Origin: an uncultured Dyadobacter sp.
GTDB lineage: Bacteria; Bacteroidota; Bacteroidia; Cytophagales; Spirosomataceae
DNA: 56,059 bases
Assembly: GCF_946482605.1 (NCBI RefSeq)
Contig: NZ_CAMLSE010000045.1
Coordinates: 1-56,059, forward strand
Direction of reading: 5' to 3'
The notes under the pieces were generated by a model, which was not told the DNA's origin, did no database searches, and saw only the letters and a program-made list of their open reading frames with translations. Both the position numbers and the translations under genes were made by a program. This document shows, piece by piece, positions 26,864-35,730 of the stretch; positions within the stretch are counted from its first letter, which is position 1; the number at the start of each line of letters is the position of its first letter.

Positions 26864-28810
26864 ATGATCCGATCACTCTGTGTATTTGCTTTCTCCTGCC
26901 TCCATTACCTGCTTTTTGCCCAAACAGCTTCCATCGTTCCTGTTCCGCTCAAAAATGTTAAAACCACTCAGGGTTTCTGGCATGACCGTGTACAACTGGC
27001 TGCGCAGGTAACCGTACCGCACGCGCTACACCAATGCGAAGAGTCGGGTCGGATTGATAATTTCGCGGTGGCCGGCGGACTTAAGAAAGGCACGTTCACG
27101 GGTGTCCGCTTCAACGACTCGGACGTTTTCAAAGTGGTGGAAGGTGCTGCCTATGTACTTCAGAACAGCTACAATTCCCAACTCGATCACTACCTGGATA
27201 GCCTGATCACTCTTTTCGCAGCTGCCCAGGAGCCGGACGGTTACCTCTACACCATCCGTACCATCAACAAAGACACAACCGGCTCCTATGACTGGATCGC
27301 GGGGCCCTACCGTTACTCTTTCGAGAACGGCAGTCATGAACTCTACAACGTCGGACACCTTTATGAAGCGGCAGTGGCGCATTATGAGGCAACCGGTAAA
27401 AAGTCACTGCTGAACGTGGCGATCAAAAATGCCGACCATCTGGTCAAAACCATTGGCCCGAAACCGGGTCAGCTGGTGGTGACTACCGGGCATGAGGAGA
27501 TTGAACTGGCACTCGTGAGGCTCTACCGGGTGACGGCAAAAAAAGAGTATCTGGATCTTGCCAAATTCTTCATCGATATGCGGGGGCGTTCGGACAAGCG
27601 TACCCTGTTCCTGGACGAACATAAGCTCGGCCCTTCCTATTTTCAGGACCAGGTACCATTCGTACGCCAGCGCGAGGCCACGGGGCACGCTGTACGCGCA
27701 CAATACCTGTATACCGGCGTCGCGGACCTGCTCACGATCCGGCCCGATGCAAGGGACAACGCCGCCGTCCAAGCGATATGGGACGACGCAACCTTTAAAA
27801 AACAATATGTGACCGGCGGCATGGGTGCACGTGAAGACGGAGAGGCATTCGACAAACCCTACGTACTGCCTAATGACAATGCCTATGCCGAAACCTGCGC
27901 CGCCATTGCCAACATGCTCTGGAACCACAAGATGTATCTCCTCACCGGCGAAGCCAGATATATGGACGTCTTTGAACGCGTATTGTACAATGGCTTTCTG
28001 GGCGGAATGGGGATAAAAGGAAATACATTCTTTTATGTCAATCCGATGTCTTCCAACGGCGTCAACGACTTTGGTAAGGGCTCAGGTGCCGTGCGGCACG
28101 AATGGTTCGGAACCGCATGCTGCCCGTCCAACGTTTCGCGCTTCCTGCCTTCCATGCCTGCCTATATGTATGCAACCCGCGACAATGCATTGATCATTAA
28201 CCTGTTCGGCGATTCCAAAGCGGACATTTCCATTCAAAACACACCGGTGGAAGTGACACAACAAACCCAGTATCCCTGGGAAGGCAGCATCCAGGTTCGG
28301 GTCGATCCCGGTAAAACCATTGCGTTCCCGCTACAAATACGCATTCCCGGCTGGGCCGCAGGTGAAGCGATCCCGGGTGGGTTGTATCGCTATGAAGACG
28401 GGCTGGCAAAGCCGGTGCAGGTTACGGTCAACGGAAAGAAGGTCGAAGCAGCCGTAGAAAACGGGTACCTGACATTGAACCGAACCTGGAAAAAGGGGGA
28501 TATCGTGGCGTTGCAGCTCGATATGCCGGTCCGCAGGATTGTCTCGAACGAAAATATCAAATCCAATCAGGGAAAGCTGGCCATCGAGCGCGGACCGGTT
28601 CTGTATTGTGCGGAAGGGCATGACAATGGCGGTAAGGCACTTTCCATCAAAATATCCGGAACACAGGACTTTACTTCCGAATACCGGAAAGACTTCCTGG
28701 GCGGCATTCACACTCTGAAGTCCAAAGAAGGCAACATTACGCTCATTCCTTATTACGCCTGGGCCAACCGTGGCGCGAATGAAATGACGGTCTGGTTCGA
28801 CCGGCAGTGA
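26864..28810 (+). CDS. GH127 glycoside hydrolase, beta-L-arabinofuranosidase-like
   Basis: 648 residues from the ATG at 26864 (MIRSLCVFAFSCLHYLLFAQ), which begins a signal peptide ending near FAQ; the frame is open to 26804. The beginning of the catalytic barrel shows VPLKNVKTTQGFWHDRV. E343 and C345 (AYAETCAAI) and C419-C420 (ACCPSN) fit the spacing of the Zn-binding Glu and Cys residues of characterised GH127 enzymes such as HypBA1. Those enzymes release L-arabinofuranose from plant arabinogalactan or extensin. It stands alone; no SusC/SusD pair or other glycosidase is next to it. Other DUF1680 enzymes have different specificities, so substrate is tentative. Confidence 0.93.
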   Translation: MIRSLCVFAFSCLHYLLFAQTASIVPVPLKNVKTTQGFWHDRVQLAAQVTVPHALHQCEESGRIDNFAVAGGLKKGTFTGVRFNDSDVFKVVEGAAYVLQNSYNSQLDHYLDSLITLFAAAQEPDGYLYTIRTINKDTTGSYDWIAGPYRYSFENGSHELYNVGHLYEAAVAHYEATGKKSLLNVAIKNADHLVKTIGPKPGQLVVTTGHEEIELALVRLYRVTAKKEYLDLAKFFIDMRGRSDKRTLFLDEHKLGPSYFQDQVPFVRQREATGHAVRAQYLYTGVADLLTIRPDARDNAAVQAIWDDATFKKQYVTGGMGAREDGEAFDKPYVLPNDNAYAETCAAIANMLWNHKMYLLTGEARYMDVFERVLYNGFLGGMGIKGNTFFYVNPMSSNGVNDFGKGSGAVRHEWFGTACCPSNVSRFLPSMPAYMYATRDNALIINLFGDSKADISIQNTPVEVTQQTQYPWEGSIQVRVDPGKTIAFPLQIRIPGWAAGEAIPGGLYRYEDGLAKPVQVTVNGKKVEAAVENGYLTLNRTWKKGDIVALQLDMPVRRIVSNENIKSNQGKLAIERGPVLYCAEGHDNGGKALSIKISGTQDFTSEYRKDFLGGIHTLKSKEGNITLIPYYAWANRGANEMTVWFDRQ

Positions 28811-28813
28811 CTA

Positions 28814-28847
28814 AACAATGGCCCCGGAGATTTCCGGGGCCATTGTT
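28814..28847. terminator. Bidirectional terminator hairpin
   Basis: A perfect 15-bp stem (28814-28828 with 28833-28847) and a 4-base loop lie between the convergent genes ending at 28810 and 28846. The right arm overlaps the stop codon of the minus-strand gene by two bases. There is no long T-tract. Confidence 0.85.
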
Positions 28848-29763
28848 ACTTCCTCTGCATATTCTTTTGAAACGATTCGATATCCTTCAACTCGCCATTC
28901 ATCACAAGGTTTATATCGCTGCCATTCAATACCTCGCTTTCTGAAATGATTTTGCTTTTGAAATAGAATGTAAAAGGCAGCTCTTTCCCCTTGCCGATCA
29001 TCTGGCCCGCGGCCTTGATCACCTTCCCCAAACTGACCGAGAGCGGAATTTCATAAACCTCCCTACTCTTTTCTTTCACTTTGGTGACGCCCTTCACGGC
29101 TCCTTCCGCAAACCTTTTTTGCTTACCCAGATCCATCACATACACCGGGTTCTTAAATTCCAGCGAGAACGTGTTCAAGTTGGCTACCTCGACTTTCAGC
29201 ACAATATCCGTTTCTTTCAGGCCAAGCTTTTTGAGGTCGTAACCAGCCATTCTGATCATTGGCAGCCGGTATAACGGCAGGCGCTTGTCGATCGTCAGGC
29301 GAAGCGAATCTTTCCCAAGGAATGGCTTTTCAAAGTAAATGATGGTTTCAAACTGATAATCTGCGCTGTCGTTCCCTTTTTTGGCCTCTTCATCCCCTTC
29401 CTCACGCAGGTTACGGATCTTGACTTTTGCAGGTAACATCAATAAGGAACTGTCCGCAGCATTGATCGTCAACGGTTTACCATAATGATCCTCGACAACC
29501 GTTTTTCCATTCATTCGCACGACATAATTCAGTTTTTTCACGTGCATCCCCAGCGGCAGCGGATTATGGACCAGTGTTTTCAGCTCCATTTTAATGGTGC
29601 TGTCCGTGATATCGCTGATACGCGCCACGCTCATGTCCAGGCGGGGTTTGAGGCCCGATACCGGGTTTGGCTCGCTCTTCCTGAAAAAATACCAGACTGC
29701 AAAGGCCAGCGCGGCAATCAGTATCACAATCGTAACCCATTTGAATGATCTGTTGTTTTTCAT
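28846..29763 (-). CDS. LEA14/WHy-like membrane-anchored protein
   Basis: 305 residues from the ATG at 29763 (MKNNRSFKWVTIVILIAALAFAVWYFF), a short cytoplasmic start and one N-terminal TM (about 8-27). The rest consists of two beta-rich repeats with the pattern of LEA14/WHy domains: residues about 35-170 (ITDSTIKMELKTLVHNPLPLGMHVKKLNY) and about 175-290 (ETDIVLKVEVANLNTFSLEFKN). WHy domains are linked to stress or desiccation protection. The longer frame to 29856 is rejected because the TM begins at the chosen start. Function is inferred from fold only. Confidence 0.75.
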   Translation of the reverse strand: MKNNRSFKWVTIVILIAALAFAVWYFFRKSEPNPVSGLKPRLDMSVARISDITDSTIKMELKTLVHNPLPLGMHVKKLNYVVRMNGKTVVEDHYGKPLTINAADSSLLMLPAKVKIRNLREEGDEEAKKGNDSADYQFETIIYFEKPFLGKDSLRLTIDKRLPLYRLPMIRMAGYDLKKLGLKETDIVLKVEVANLNTFSLEFKNPVYVMDLGKQKRFAEGAVKGVTKVKEKSREVYEIPLSVSLGKVIKAAGQMIGKGKELPFTFYFKSKIISESEVLNGSDINLVMNGELKDIESFQKNMQRK

Positions 29764-29979
29764 CGGTGTCGTTCGGTCAATGCAGGGTACCGCTAAAAAA
29801 GCGTTCCCAGTGCTCCTACCCGCGTGCCACACGTATATGTGTAGGAATGTCTTCATTCGCCGGCCGGAGCTCTACCCTGTGCGTCCTTTTTGTGCTGGTA
29901 TGGATTTTTAAAAAAGGCGCAGCAGTTCAATGGCAGCTGCCATTCTCAACCAAAACCACAAACATTAAAAACCATTATC

Positions 29980-30522
29980 ATGAAAGCGACAAAAAGTAAA
30001 ACCGCAACCAAAAAAATCACTGAATCCGATAGCAATAAGCTGAAAGAACTTTTCGTAGACGGCCTTAAAGACATTTACTGGGCGGAAAAAAACCTGGCGA
30101 AAGCATTAACGAAAATGGCCAAGAATACGACCTCCGAAGAACTGAAAGCCGCTTTTGAGCAACATACCACAGAAACTGAAGAGCACGCAGCACGCGTAGA
30201 AGAGATCTTCGGGCTCATCGGCGAAAAAGCGCAAGCCAAAAAATGTGCGGCGATGGAAGGGCTTATCGAGGAGGCCAACGAGATCATCGAAAGCACCGAA
30301 AAAGGCACTATGGTGCGCGACTGTGGGCTGATTATGGCCGCACAGAAAGTAGAGCATTATGAAATTGCATCGTACGGTACCTTGCGGAACATCGCCCGCA
30401 CGCTGGGCCACACCGATGTAGCCGATATGCTGCAACAGACGTTGGATCAGGAAGGTGAAACTGATCATAAGCTTACCGAACTGGCAGAAGCCTACGTGAA
30501 CGAGGAAGCAAGTGTAGAGTAA
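29980..30522 (+). CDS. DUF892 (YciF/TspA-like) ferritin-like stress protein
   Basis: 180 residues from the ATG at 29980 (MKATKSKTATKK); the longer frame to 29890 is not preferred because the lysine-rich tail and the fold start here. The DUF892 core is plain: LKELFVDGLKDIYWAEKNLAKALTKMA, then EEHAARVEEIFGLIGEKAQAKKCAAMEGLIEEA, DCGLIMAAQKVEHYEIASYGTLRNIA and LGHTDVADMLQQTLDQE. E and H residues on the helices suit a di-iron ferritin-like centre. Related proteins are induced by salt, heat or oxidative stress. It is divergent from the LEA-like gene across a 216-bp region (29764-29979) in which no clear promoter was recognised. Confidence 0.93.
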   Translation: MKATKSKTATKKITESDSNKLKELFVDGLKDIYWAEKNLAKALTKMAKNTTSEELKAAFEQHTTETEEHAARVEEIFGLIGEKAQAKKCAAMEGLIEEANEIIESTEKGTMVRDCGLIMAAQKVEHYEIASYGTLRNIARTLGHTDVADMLQQTLDQEGETDHKLTELAEAYVNEEASVE

Positions 30523-30547
30523 GGGCTTCTGCCTTTTATAAACGCAG

Positions 30548-30578
30548 AGAGGCGAACGGAAAACCGTTCGCCTCTTTT
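30548..30578 (+). terminator. Rho-independent-type terminator after the DUF892 gene
   Basis: A 12-bp stem (AGAGGCGAACGG / CCGTTCGCCTCT) with loop AAAA, followed by TTTG, 25 bp after the stop codon. It lies between convergent genes and may serve both. Confidence 0.8.
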
Positions 30579-30597
30579 GCATTCAATTTATATACAT

Positions 30598-31098
30598 CTA
30601 CACCAGATTCAACTTTCCGTGCTCTCCTCCATCCGGCGTGGTACCGGTAAGCACCGCTTTGAGCATCGAGAAGAATACGACCATTTTGGAAGAAGTACTA
30701 TCCCAGTAAGCAGCTTCCTGCGTAGTAACCCGAAGCACCGCCAGATCAGGGTCGTCCTTACCACCCGGAAACCAGGCTTTGGACATCAGGTTCCATAGTT
30801 CTTCCTTTCTATGCTCGCTCTCTACCAGGGACGCCGTGCCGGAAACACTCAGGTAGCTGTTATTTTTCGGGTCCGAATAAATCAACGAAACCGGGTTGCC
30901 CTGGCGAACATCTTTGACGAGTCCGGTATGCCGACTGGTAAAGAACCAGACATTTCCTTCTGCGTCGATGTCGAGTGTGGTCATCGGGCGCGATTCGATC
31001 CGGCCGTTCTCGTAAGTCGTATACATACAGAACCGGATGTCCTCGGCCAGCGATTTCAATTTTTGAATGGCTCCATTATCTTCAAAGTCCTTTTCCAT
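30598..31098 (-). CDS. Pyridoxamine 5'-phosphate oxidase-like general stress protein
   Basis: 166 residues. It has the split-barrel FMN-binding fold of the general-stress-protein-26 group: RFCMYTTYENGRIESRPMTTLDIDAEGNVWFFTS, then VSLIYSDPKNNSYLSVSGTASLV and WFPGGKDDPDLAVLRVTTQEAAYWDSTSSK. Such proteins bind FMN or F420-like cofactors and are often stress-induced; the actual substrate is unknown. No canonical PdxH active site is seen, so true pyridoxamine oxidase activity is unlikely. Convergent with the DUF892 gene. Confidence 0.9.
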   Translation of the reverse strand: MEKDFEDNGAIQKLKSLAEDIRFCMYTTYENGRIESRPMTTLDIDAEGNVWFFTSRHTGLVKDVRQGNPVSLIYSDPKNNSYLSVSGTASLVESEHRKEELWNLMSKAWFPGGKDDPDLAVLRVTTQEAAYWDSTSSKMVVFFSMLKAVLTGTTPDGGEHGKLNLV

Positions 31099-31181
31099 AA
31101 CGATTGTTTTTAGATCTGTTGAAATTGATTCGACCTTAAATTATTAAAACAACCGTTCCAGCGACTATAGGTAATGCGGGG

Positions 31182-33500
31182 CTAGAATTCCAGGCGATAG
31201 TTCAGAATGGGCAGCAGACCGGTCTGGGTTACAAGTTTTACGCGATCATTTTTCTTGTCGTAATAGCGATCCAATGCATTCAAACGATTGGTTGCATTCT
31301 GGATATCCAACGAGATGGTCGAAGAAGTACGCTTCCTGTTCCGGGTAAAGCTCACACGCAGGTCGGTCCGGAAATAATGGGGAAGCTGTTCCGAATAGCT
31401 GCGCGTCCAGTCCCGCTCGGTCCTTCCCTTCTCCCGTGATTTTTCCAGGTCGATGGGCGTGGTACGATTGCCTCCGGCGGCAAGGAGCTTGATATTCGCC
31501 GCGAAAATACTCGTTTTACTCTTACCGACCCTCCATTCTTTACCCGCAAGCAGATTTTGGACATATTTGCCATTGAAGCGGCTATCCCGTTCAATACCAT
31601 CCCGGCCCGTGTATTTCGATTGGTACAAAGAGGTGGTGCTCATCAGGTAAATGCCCGCCGTAAGCGATTTCTCAACAGTCAGTTCCAGGCCGTAGCTTCG
31701 CCCTTTGCCATCGCTCGTCAGTGAATCGCTCACGAAACCACTGATCTCATTCAGCTGAGAATTGTGCAGCAGGTAAGGCGTGGTCGTGTTCGGAGGACCG
31801 ATCGGAATGTTGTAGTGATGCTGGTAGTAAGTTTCCGCCTGAACCCGCCAGCTCGACGAAGGACGAAATTCATACCCGGCTACCAGATGCGCCGACTTGG
31901 TAAGTTTCAGGTTTTTGTTCAACAAGTCAGTCTGCGCATCCGAGACCTTCACTTGTGCGAAATAGGTTGAAATGGACTCTGTTTTGCTATGCAGGCCGGC
32001 GCCCATACTCACCGTAGAACGCGGTGCCACAGCCCACCTCAAACCTACCCTCGGTTCAATCGAATAACGGTTATTAAGCCCCAGGAGCATTCCATGCAAA
32101 CCGGCATTCATGGTAACGGTAGGAGTTAAACGCGACTTCCACTGTGCATAAGCCTGAAACAGTTGTGTGTTGCCTTTCCGATCCACATTGATTTCGTACG
32201 GACCGTCTTCGTTGTCCTTATCATACAAGTTAAAATCCAGGTGATTGATGATAATCCCCAGGCGGACCGAGTTTCTTGCATTGATCTTGTAATTGTAAAG
32301 AGAGGAGAGTCTTAATGCCTGATTTACAAACTTTTGCTGATAGGTCGCGTCGATATTCTTATCATAAAAATCACCGGTTTGGCTGGTCGCGGAATAGGAT
32401 ACGACATTCTCCATATACGACCTGTTGTTGATATAGCGCAGGTAATTAACACCGGCCATGCCCCTGTTGGATTTAAAGCGTTCCTTAAAGTCTTCATCAT
32501 CTACCTTCGACGTACTGAGCCCACCCATTCCCCAAATACTCACCACCACTTTATCGTCGTAAGGGATATGTACCTTAAAAGCCCCGTCCTGAAAATCAAT
32601 CGAAGCATCGCCATTAAGGTTAACCCCGATTTTATTAAGAACAGAAAGGGTAGAATAGCGATAATTAGCCAGATAAGAAGCACCGCCTTTCGGGCCAATG
32701 GGACCTTCGGCTGCAAAGTCGAGCCCGAGAATACCTGCCTGCATCGCGTATTCACGTTTTTCATTGTTCCCTTTTCTAAGTTTAAGATCGAAAACCCCCG
32801 ATGTAGCATTACCATATTCGGCCGGGAAAGCACCGGTGAGAAAGTCTGAATTGCCCAGGACATTTGCGCTCAATGCACTTATCCCGCCTCCGCTGGCACC
32901 CTCCTGCGCGAAATGGTTGGGATTGGGAATTTCCACACCTTCCATGCGCCAGAGCATTCCTTTCGGGCTATTCCCCCTGATCACGAGTTGATTATTACCG
33001 TCGTCGGTTGTTGCCACACCGGCGAAAGACATGGCCATCCGCGCCGGATCGTTCACAGATGCAGCAAAGCGCTTCGTCTGATCCACGGTAAAAGATCGTC
33101 CGCTTACGCTGACCATGTCGTTCAATGGCGCGCCATTCTCCTTCTGCGCCTTCACAACCACCTCATTTAAAGAACGGAACGATTCTGCAAGCTTAACGGT
33201 GAGTTCCACTTCCTTTCCGGAGCCCACGTTGATTTCCTGAACGAAAGCATCGTCATAGCCGATGCTCGTGATCCTGAAAGAATGGCGGCCCACGGGCACT
33301 TTTTCAATGCGGAAATTCCCTTCTGTATCTGTTACGCCTCCAATGATGGGATTTACGGAGGTCACGATTACATTGGCACCGATCACGGGTTGCTGCGATT
33401 CGGTATCGATGACGCGCCCCTTTACGGTTTGCGTCGGCTGCTGGGCATGCGCCAGGGCACTGATGGCCCCGGCGATCAAGGTCATGATCAATTTTTTCAT
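31182..33500 (-). CDS. TonB-dependent outer-membrane receptor with carboxypeptidase-regulatory-like N-terminus
   Basis: 772 residues. Signal peptide MKKLIMTLIAGAISALAHA, then a CarboxypepD_reg-like repeat (VKGRVIDTESQQPVIGANVIVTSVNP...GGVTDTEGNFRIEKVPVGRHSFRITSIGY), the plug (VSVSGRSFTVDQTKRFAASVNDPARMAMSFAGVATTDDGNNQLVIRGNSP) and a beta-barrel ending ILNYRLEF with a terminal aromatic. It imports an unknown ligand with energy from TonB. The gene lies 85 bp after the end of the thiamin operon on the same strand, so it could be a salvage receptor, though an AT-rich gap with a possible own promoter separates them. SusD is absent. Confidence 0.94.
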   Translation of the reverse strand: MKKLIMTLIAGAISALAHAQQPTQTVKGRVIDTESQQPVIGANVIVTSVNPIIGGVTDTEGNFRIEKVPVGRHSFRITSIGYDDAFVQEINVGSGKEVELTVKLAESFRSLNEVVVKAQKENGAPLNDMVSVSGRSFTVDQTKRFAASVNDPARMAMSFAGVATTDDGNNQLVIRGNSPKGMLWRMEGVEIPNPNHFAQEGASGGGISALSANVLGNSDFLTGAFPAEYGNATSGVFDLKLRKGNNEKREYAMQAGILGLDFAAEGPIGPKGGASYLANYRYSTLSVLNKIGVNLNGDASIDFQDGAFKVHIPYDDKVVVSIWGMGGLSTSKVDDEDFKERFKSNRGMAGVNYLRYINNRSYMENVVSYSATSQTGDFYDKNIDATYQQKFVNQALRLSSLYNYKINARNSVRLGIIINHLDFNLYDKDNEDGPYEINVDRKGNTQLFQAYAQWKSRLTPTVTMNAGLHGMLLGLNNRYSIEPRVGLRWAVAPRSTVSMGAGLHSKTESISTYFAQVKVSDAQTDLLNKNLKLTKSAHLVAGYEFRPSSSWRVQAETYYQHHYNIPIGPPNTTTPYLLHNSQLNEISGFVSDSLTSDGKGRSYGLELTVEKSLTAGIYLMSTTSLYQSKYTGRDGIERDSRFNGKYVQNLLAGKEWRVGKSKTSIFAANIKLLAAGGNRTTPIDLEKSREKGRTERDWTRSYSEQLPHYFRTDLRVSFTRNRKRTSSTISLDIQNATNRLNALDRYYDKKNDRVKLVTQTGLLPILNYRLEF

Positions 33501-33585
33501 AGCTGGTCGTTTGCATTTCTGACAATCCAGCTAAACGTTACCCTAAAAAATCCTTAAAATATTTTTAAACGGCTGTCCAATCGTC

Positions 33586-34236
33586 CTACACATCCCAGGA
33601 TTCCAGCCGGTAAGCGCTATCCCAGAATACGTACTCGAGCCTTGAAGCGGTCATGTGAGCCTCGGCCATCTTCTTCCTGGTATCGTCGGAAGCCGTTTCG
33701 GCGATACGGTCGCAGATGTTCAGTGCCTTTTGGACGGAATGCGCGAAATCCTCACCCGCGTAGGCGTTGATCCAGTTCTGATAAGGGTTTGGAGTAGATT
33801 GATTGGCGTAAATGTAGTCCCCGACCTGCTTGTAGATCCGGAAACATGGCAGCAATGCGGCCACTGCCACTTCATAGGACTCAAATGCACTGACCGCCAT
33901 CAGGTAGTTGGTATAAGCGAAGCAACCCGGTGCTTTTCCACCATCGTATTCGATCACGTACTCCTTGAAATAACTCAAATGCAACGCGCGCTCAACCAGG
34001 ATTGCATTCTGCGCAAATTCCAGGAAATCCAGTAATTCATGGCTGTTGCCGGCTTTCGTTCCCGCGATTGCGAGCGCTTTGGCGAAATCCGCCAGGTAAA
34101 GCGAATCCTGATAAATGTAAAACTTGAATTTTTCGAGCGGTAAAGTACCTTCTTTCAGCTCCTGATTAAATGGATGTCGTTGTATTTTTTCAAAAACCGG
34201 TAATGTTTCTGCCCAGAGGAGATCGGTGAATTTCAT
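33586..34236 (-). CDS. tenA: TenA-type aminopyrimidine aminohydrolase (thiaminase II)
   Basis: 216 residues. TenA signatures are visible: HPFNQELKEGTLPLEKFKFYIYQDSLYLADFAKALA, the active-site Cys in AALLPCFRIYKQVG, WINAYAGEDFAHSVQ and the C-terminal Glu segment ASRLEYVFWDSAYRLESW. TenA releases HMP from degraded thiamin, feeding ThiD. It overlaps thiD by 4 bp (ATGA) and is the last gene of the riboswitch-controlled operon. Confidence 0.95.
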   Translation of the reverse strand: MKFTDLLWAETLPVFEKIQRHPFNQELKEGTLPLEKFKFYIYQDSLYLADFAKALAIAGTKAGNSHELLDFLEFAQNAILVERALHLSYFKEYVIEYDGGKAPGCFAYTNYLMAVSAFESYEVAVAALLPCFRIYKQVGDYIYANQSTPNPYQNWINAYAGEDFAHSVQKALNICDRIAETASDDTRKKMAEAHMTASRLEYVFWDSAYRLESWDV

Positions 34237-35054
34237 GAAATAATTTGCATTGAAAGTGGCGAAAATGAGTGATTGAGGGGACCTGGCCCATGTCCGGTCC
34301 GGATATCCTTGCCCGACTCAATGGCCTCGGCAATGTATTCTTTGGCAAAAATAATTGCCTCAATCAGTGAATTACCCTTGGCTACCCAGGTTGCGATCGC
34401 CGATGAAAGCGTGCAGCCGGTGCCGTGGACATTCGGACTATCGATGTAGTCCGATTCGAGTGTCAGGATTTCCTGCCCTTTCTGGGCAAACACATCAAAT
34501 AAGGATGGTCCCTTCAAATGCCCTCCTTTCAGTAGCACCGCATTACATCCCCGGCCGATCATTTCGGCAGCTGCTACTTTCATAGCGTCGAGCGAATCGA
34601 TCTTTTCGGAAACGAGAATTTGCCCTTCGTCCAGATTAGGAGTGATCAAATGGGCACGCGGAAACAGTTCCTGCCACAACACGGCCACCGTCTCGTCCTG
34701 AATCAGCTTCGAACCGCTCGTCGAGACCATGACCGGGTCAAAAATCACAAAACCGGGCTTAAAACGGTCGAGTATGCCGGCAATAACCAGTGCCGCTTCC
34801 ACGGTATTGATCATCCCGATCTTGACTGCATCCACCGTAATATCCTCGAACACGGCTTCGAGTTGTTCCTGCAAAAAAGCGGGCGGTACAGGGTGTATCG
34901 CCCTGACCCCCTGGGTATTCTGCGCCGTCAATGCCGTAATGGCGGAAGCACCGTAAGCTCCCAGCGCGGCAATGGTCTTCAGGTCGGCCTGAATGCCTGC
35001 ACCACCTCCGCTATCGGAGCCGGCAATGGTCAATATCGTGGGATAACGGTTCAT
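34233..35054 (-). CDS. thiD: Hydroxymethylpyrimidine (phosphate) kinase ThiD
   Basis: 273 residues, a PfkB-like kinase. IAGSDSGGGAGIQADLKTIAALGAYGASAITALTAQNT, VDAVKIGMI, DPVMVSTSG and the anion-hole/base segment VHGTGCTLSSAIATW are all typical of ThiD. It phosphorylates HMP and HMP-P to HMP-PP for ThiE. The next gene upstream (thiE) ends 9 bp before its start. No fused ThiE domain is present. Confidence 0.96.
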   Translation of the reverse strand: MNRYPTILTIAGSDSGGGAGIQADLKTIAALGAYGASAITALTAQNTQGVRAIHPVPPAFLQEQLEAVFEDITVDAVKIGMINTVEAALVIAGILDRFKPGFVIFDPVMVSTSGSKLIQDETVAVLWQELFPRAHLITPNLDEGQILVSEKIDSLDAMKVAAAEMIGRGCNAVLLKGGHLKGPSLFDVFAQKGQEILTLESDYIDSPNVHGTGCTLSSAIATWVAKGNSLIEAIIFAKEYIAEAIESGKDIRTGHGPGPLNHSFSPLSMQIIS

Positions 35055-35063
35055 GATGTCGTA

Positions 35064-35717
35064 TTATGCTTTTATATGTGATTGAGGAGCAGTTAAAATC
35101 GTTTTCAAATCGCGTGCCGCATCCCGGGGTGAGGGTGCGCTGCAAATAGCTGACACGATAGCGATCCCCCCGGCCCCGTTTTGTATCGCTTCCTGCGCAT
35201 TACCCGCATGGAGGCCGCCTATGACTACCAGCGGATGCCTGCTGTGCTGCCGGGCCCATTGCAGTCCTTCCACACCCCATGGCGTTTCGGTATCTGTTTT
35301 GGTCGGCGTCGCAAACAAAGGACTCACGGCAAGATAGGAAAGATTCCAGTCTTCGGCTTCCAGAACATCATCCGGCCGCTCGGCCGACAAGCCTATTATT
35401 TTTTCAGGCCCCAGCAAATCACTGACCATCCGGAACGGCATATCGCTTTGTCCCACATGAACGCCCCCTGCATCCACTGCCAATGCGACGTCCAGCCGGT
35501 CGTTGATGATCAGCGGGACGCCGTAGGGTTCGAGCAATTCCATCAGGCGCTGCGCACGATCGATGAATGCACGGGTCGAGAGTGCCTTTTCCCGCAGCTG
35601 CACTATGGTAACGCCCCCTTTGACTGCCTCTTCCACCACCCAGTAAAAATCCCGCCCCAGGCAGGCAGCCTCATCGGTCACGAGGTAGAGCTGAATACTT
35701 TCCCGGATATTTGTCAT
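35064..35717 (-). CDS. thiE: Thiamin-phosphate synthase ThiE
   Basis: 217 residues. It joins HMP-PP and thiazole phosphate. Conserved segments: VQLREKALSTRAFIDRAQ, IINDRLDVALAVDAGGVHVGQSDMPF, IGLSAERPDDV (the usual ThiE GxS motif), YLAVSPLFATPTKTDTE and VVIGGLHAGNAQEAIQNGAGGIAIVSAI. Lies 13 bp from thiM and 9 bp from thiD, in one operon. Confidence 0.95.
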   Translation of the reverse strand: MTNIRESIQLYLVTDEAACLGRDFYWVVEEAVKGGVTIVQLREKALSTRAFIDRAQRLMELLEPYGVPLIINDRLDVALAVDAGGVHVGQSDMPFRMVSDLLGPEKIIGLSAERPDDVLEAEDWNLSYLAVSPLFATPTKTDTETPWGVEGLQWARQHSRHPLVVIGGLHAGNAQEAIQNGAGGIAIVSAICSAPSPRDAARDLKTILTAPQSHIKA

Positions 35718-35730
35718 AGCGTCACCGGGT

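Noticed and set aside
26864..28810. Part of a polysaccharide-utilisation locus
   Set aside because: No SusC/SusD, sensor or second glycosidase lies nearby; the gene looks solitary.
34233..34236. Frameshift between tenA and thiD
   Set aside because: The 4-bp ATGA overlap is normal translational coupling; both proteins are full length.
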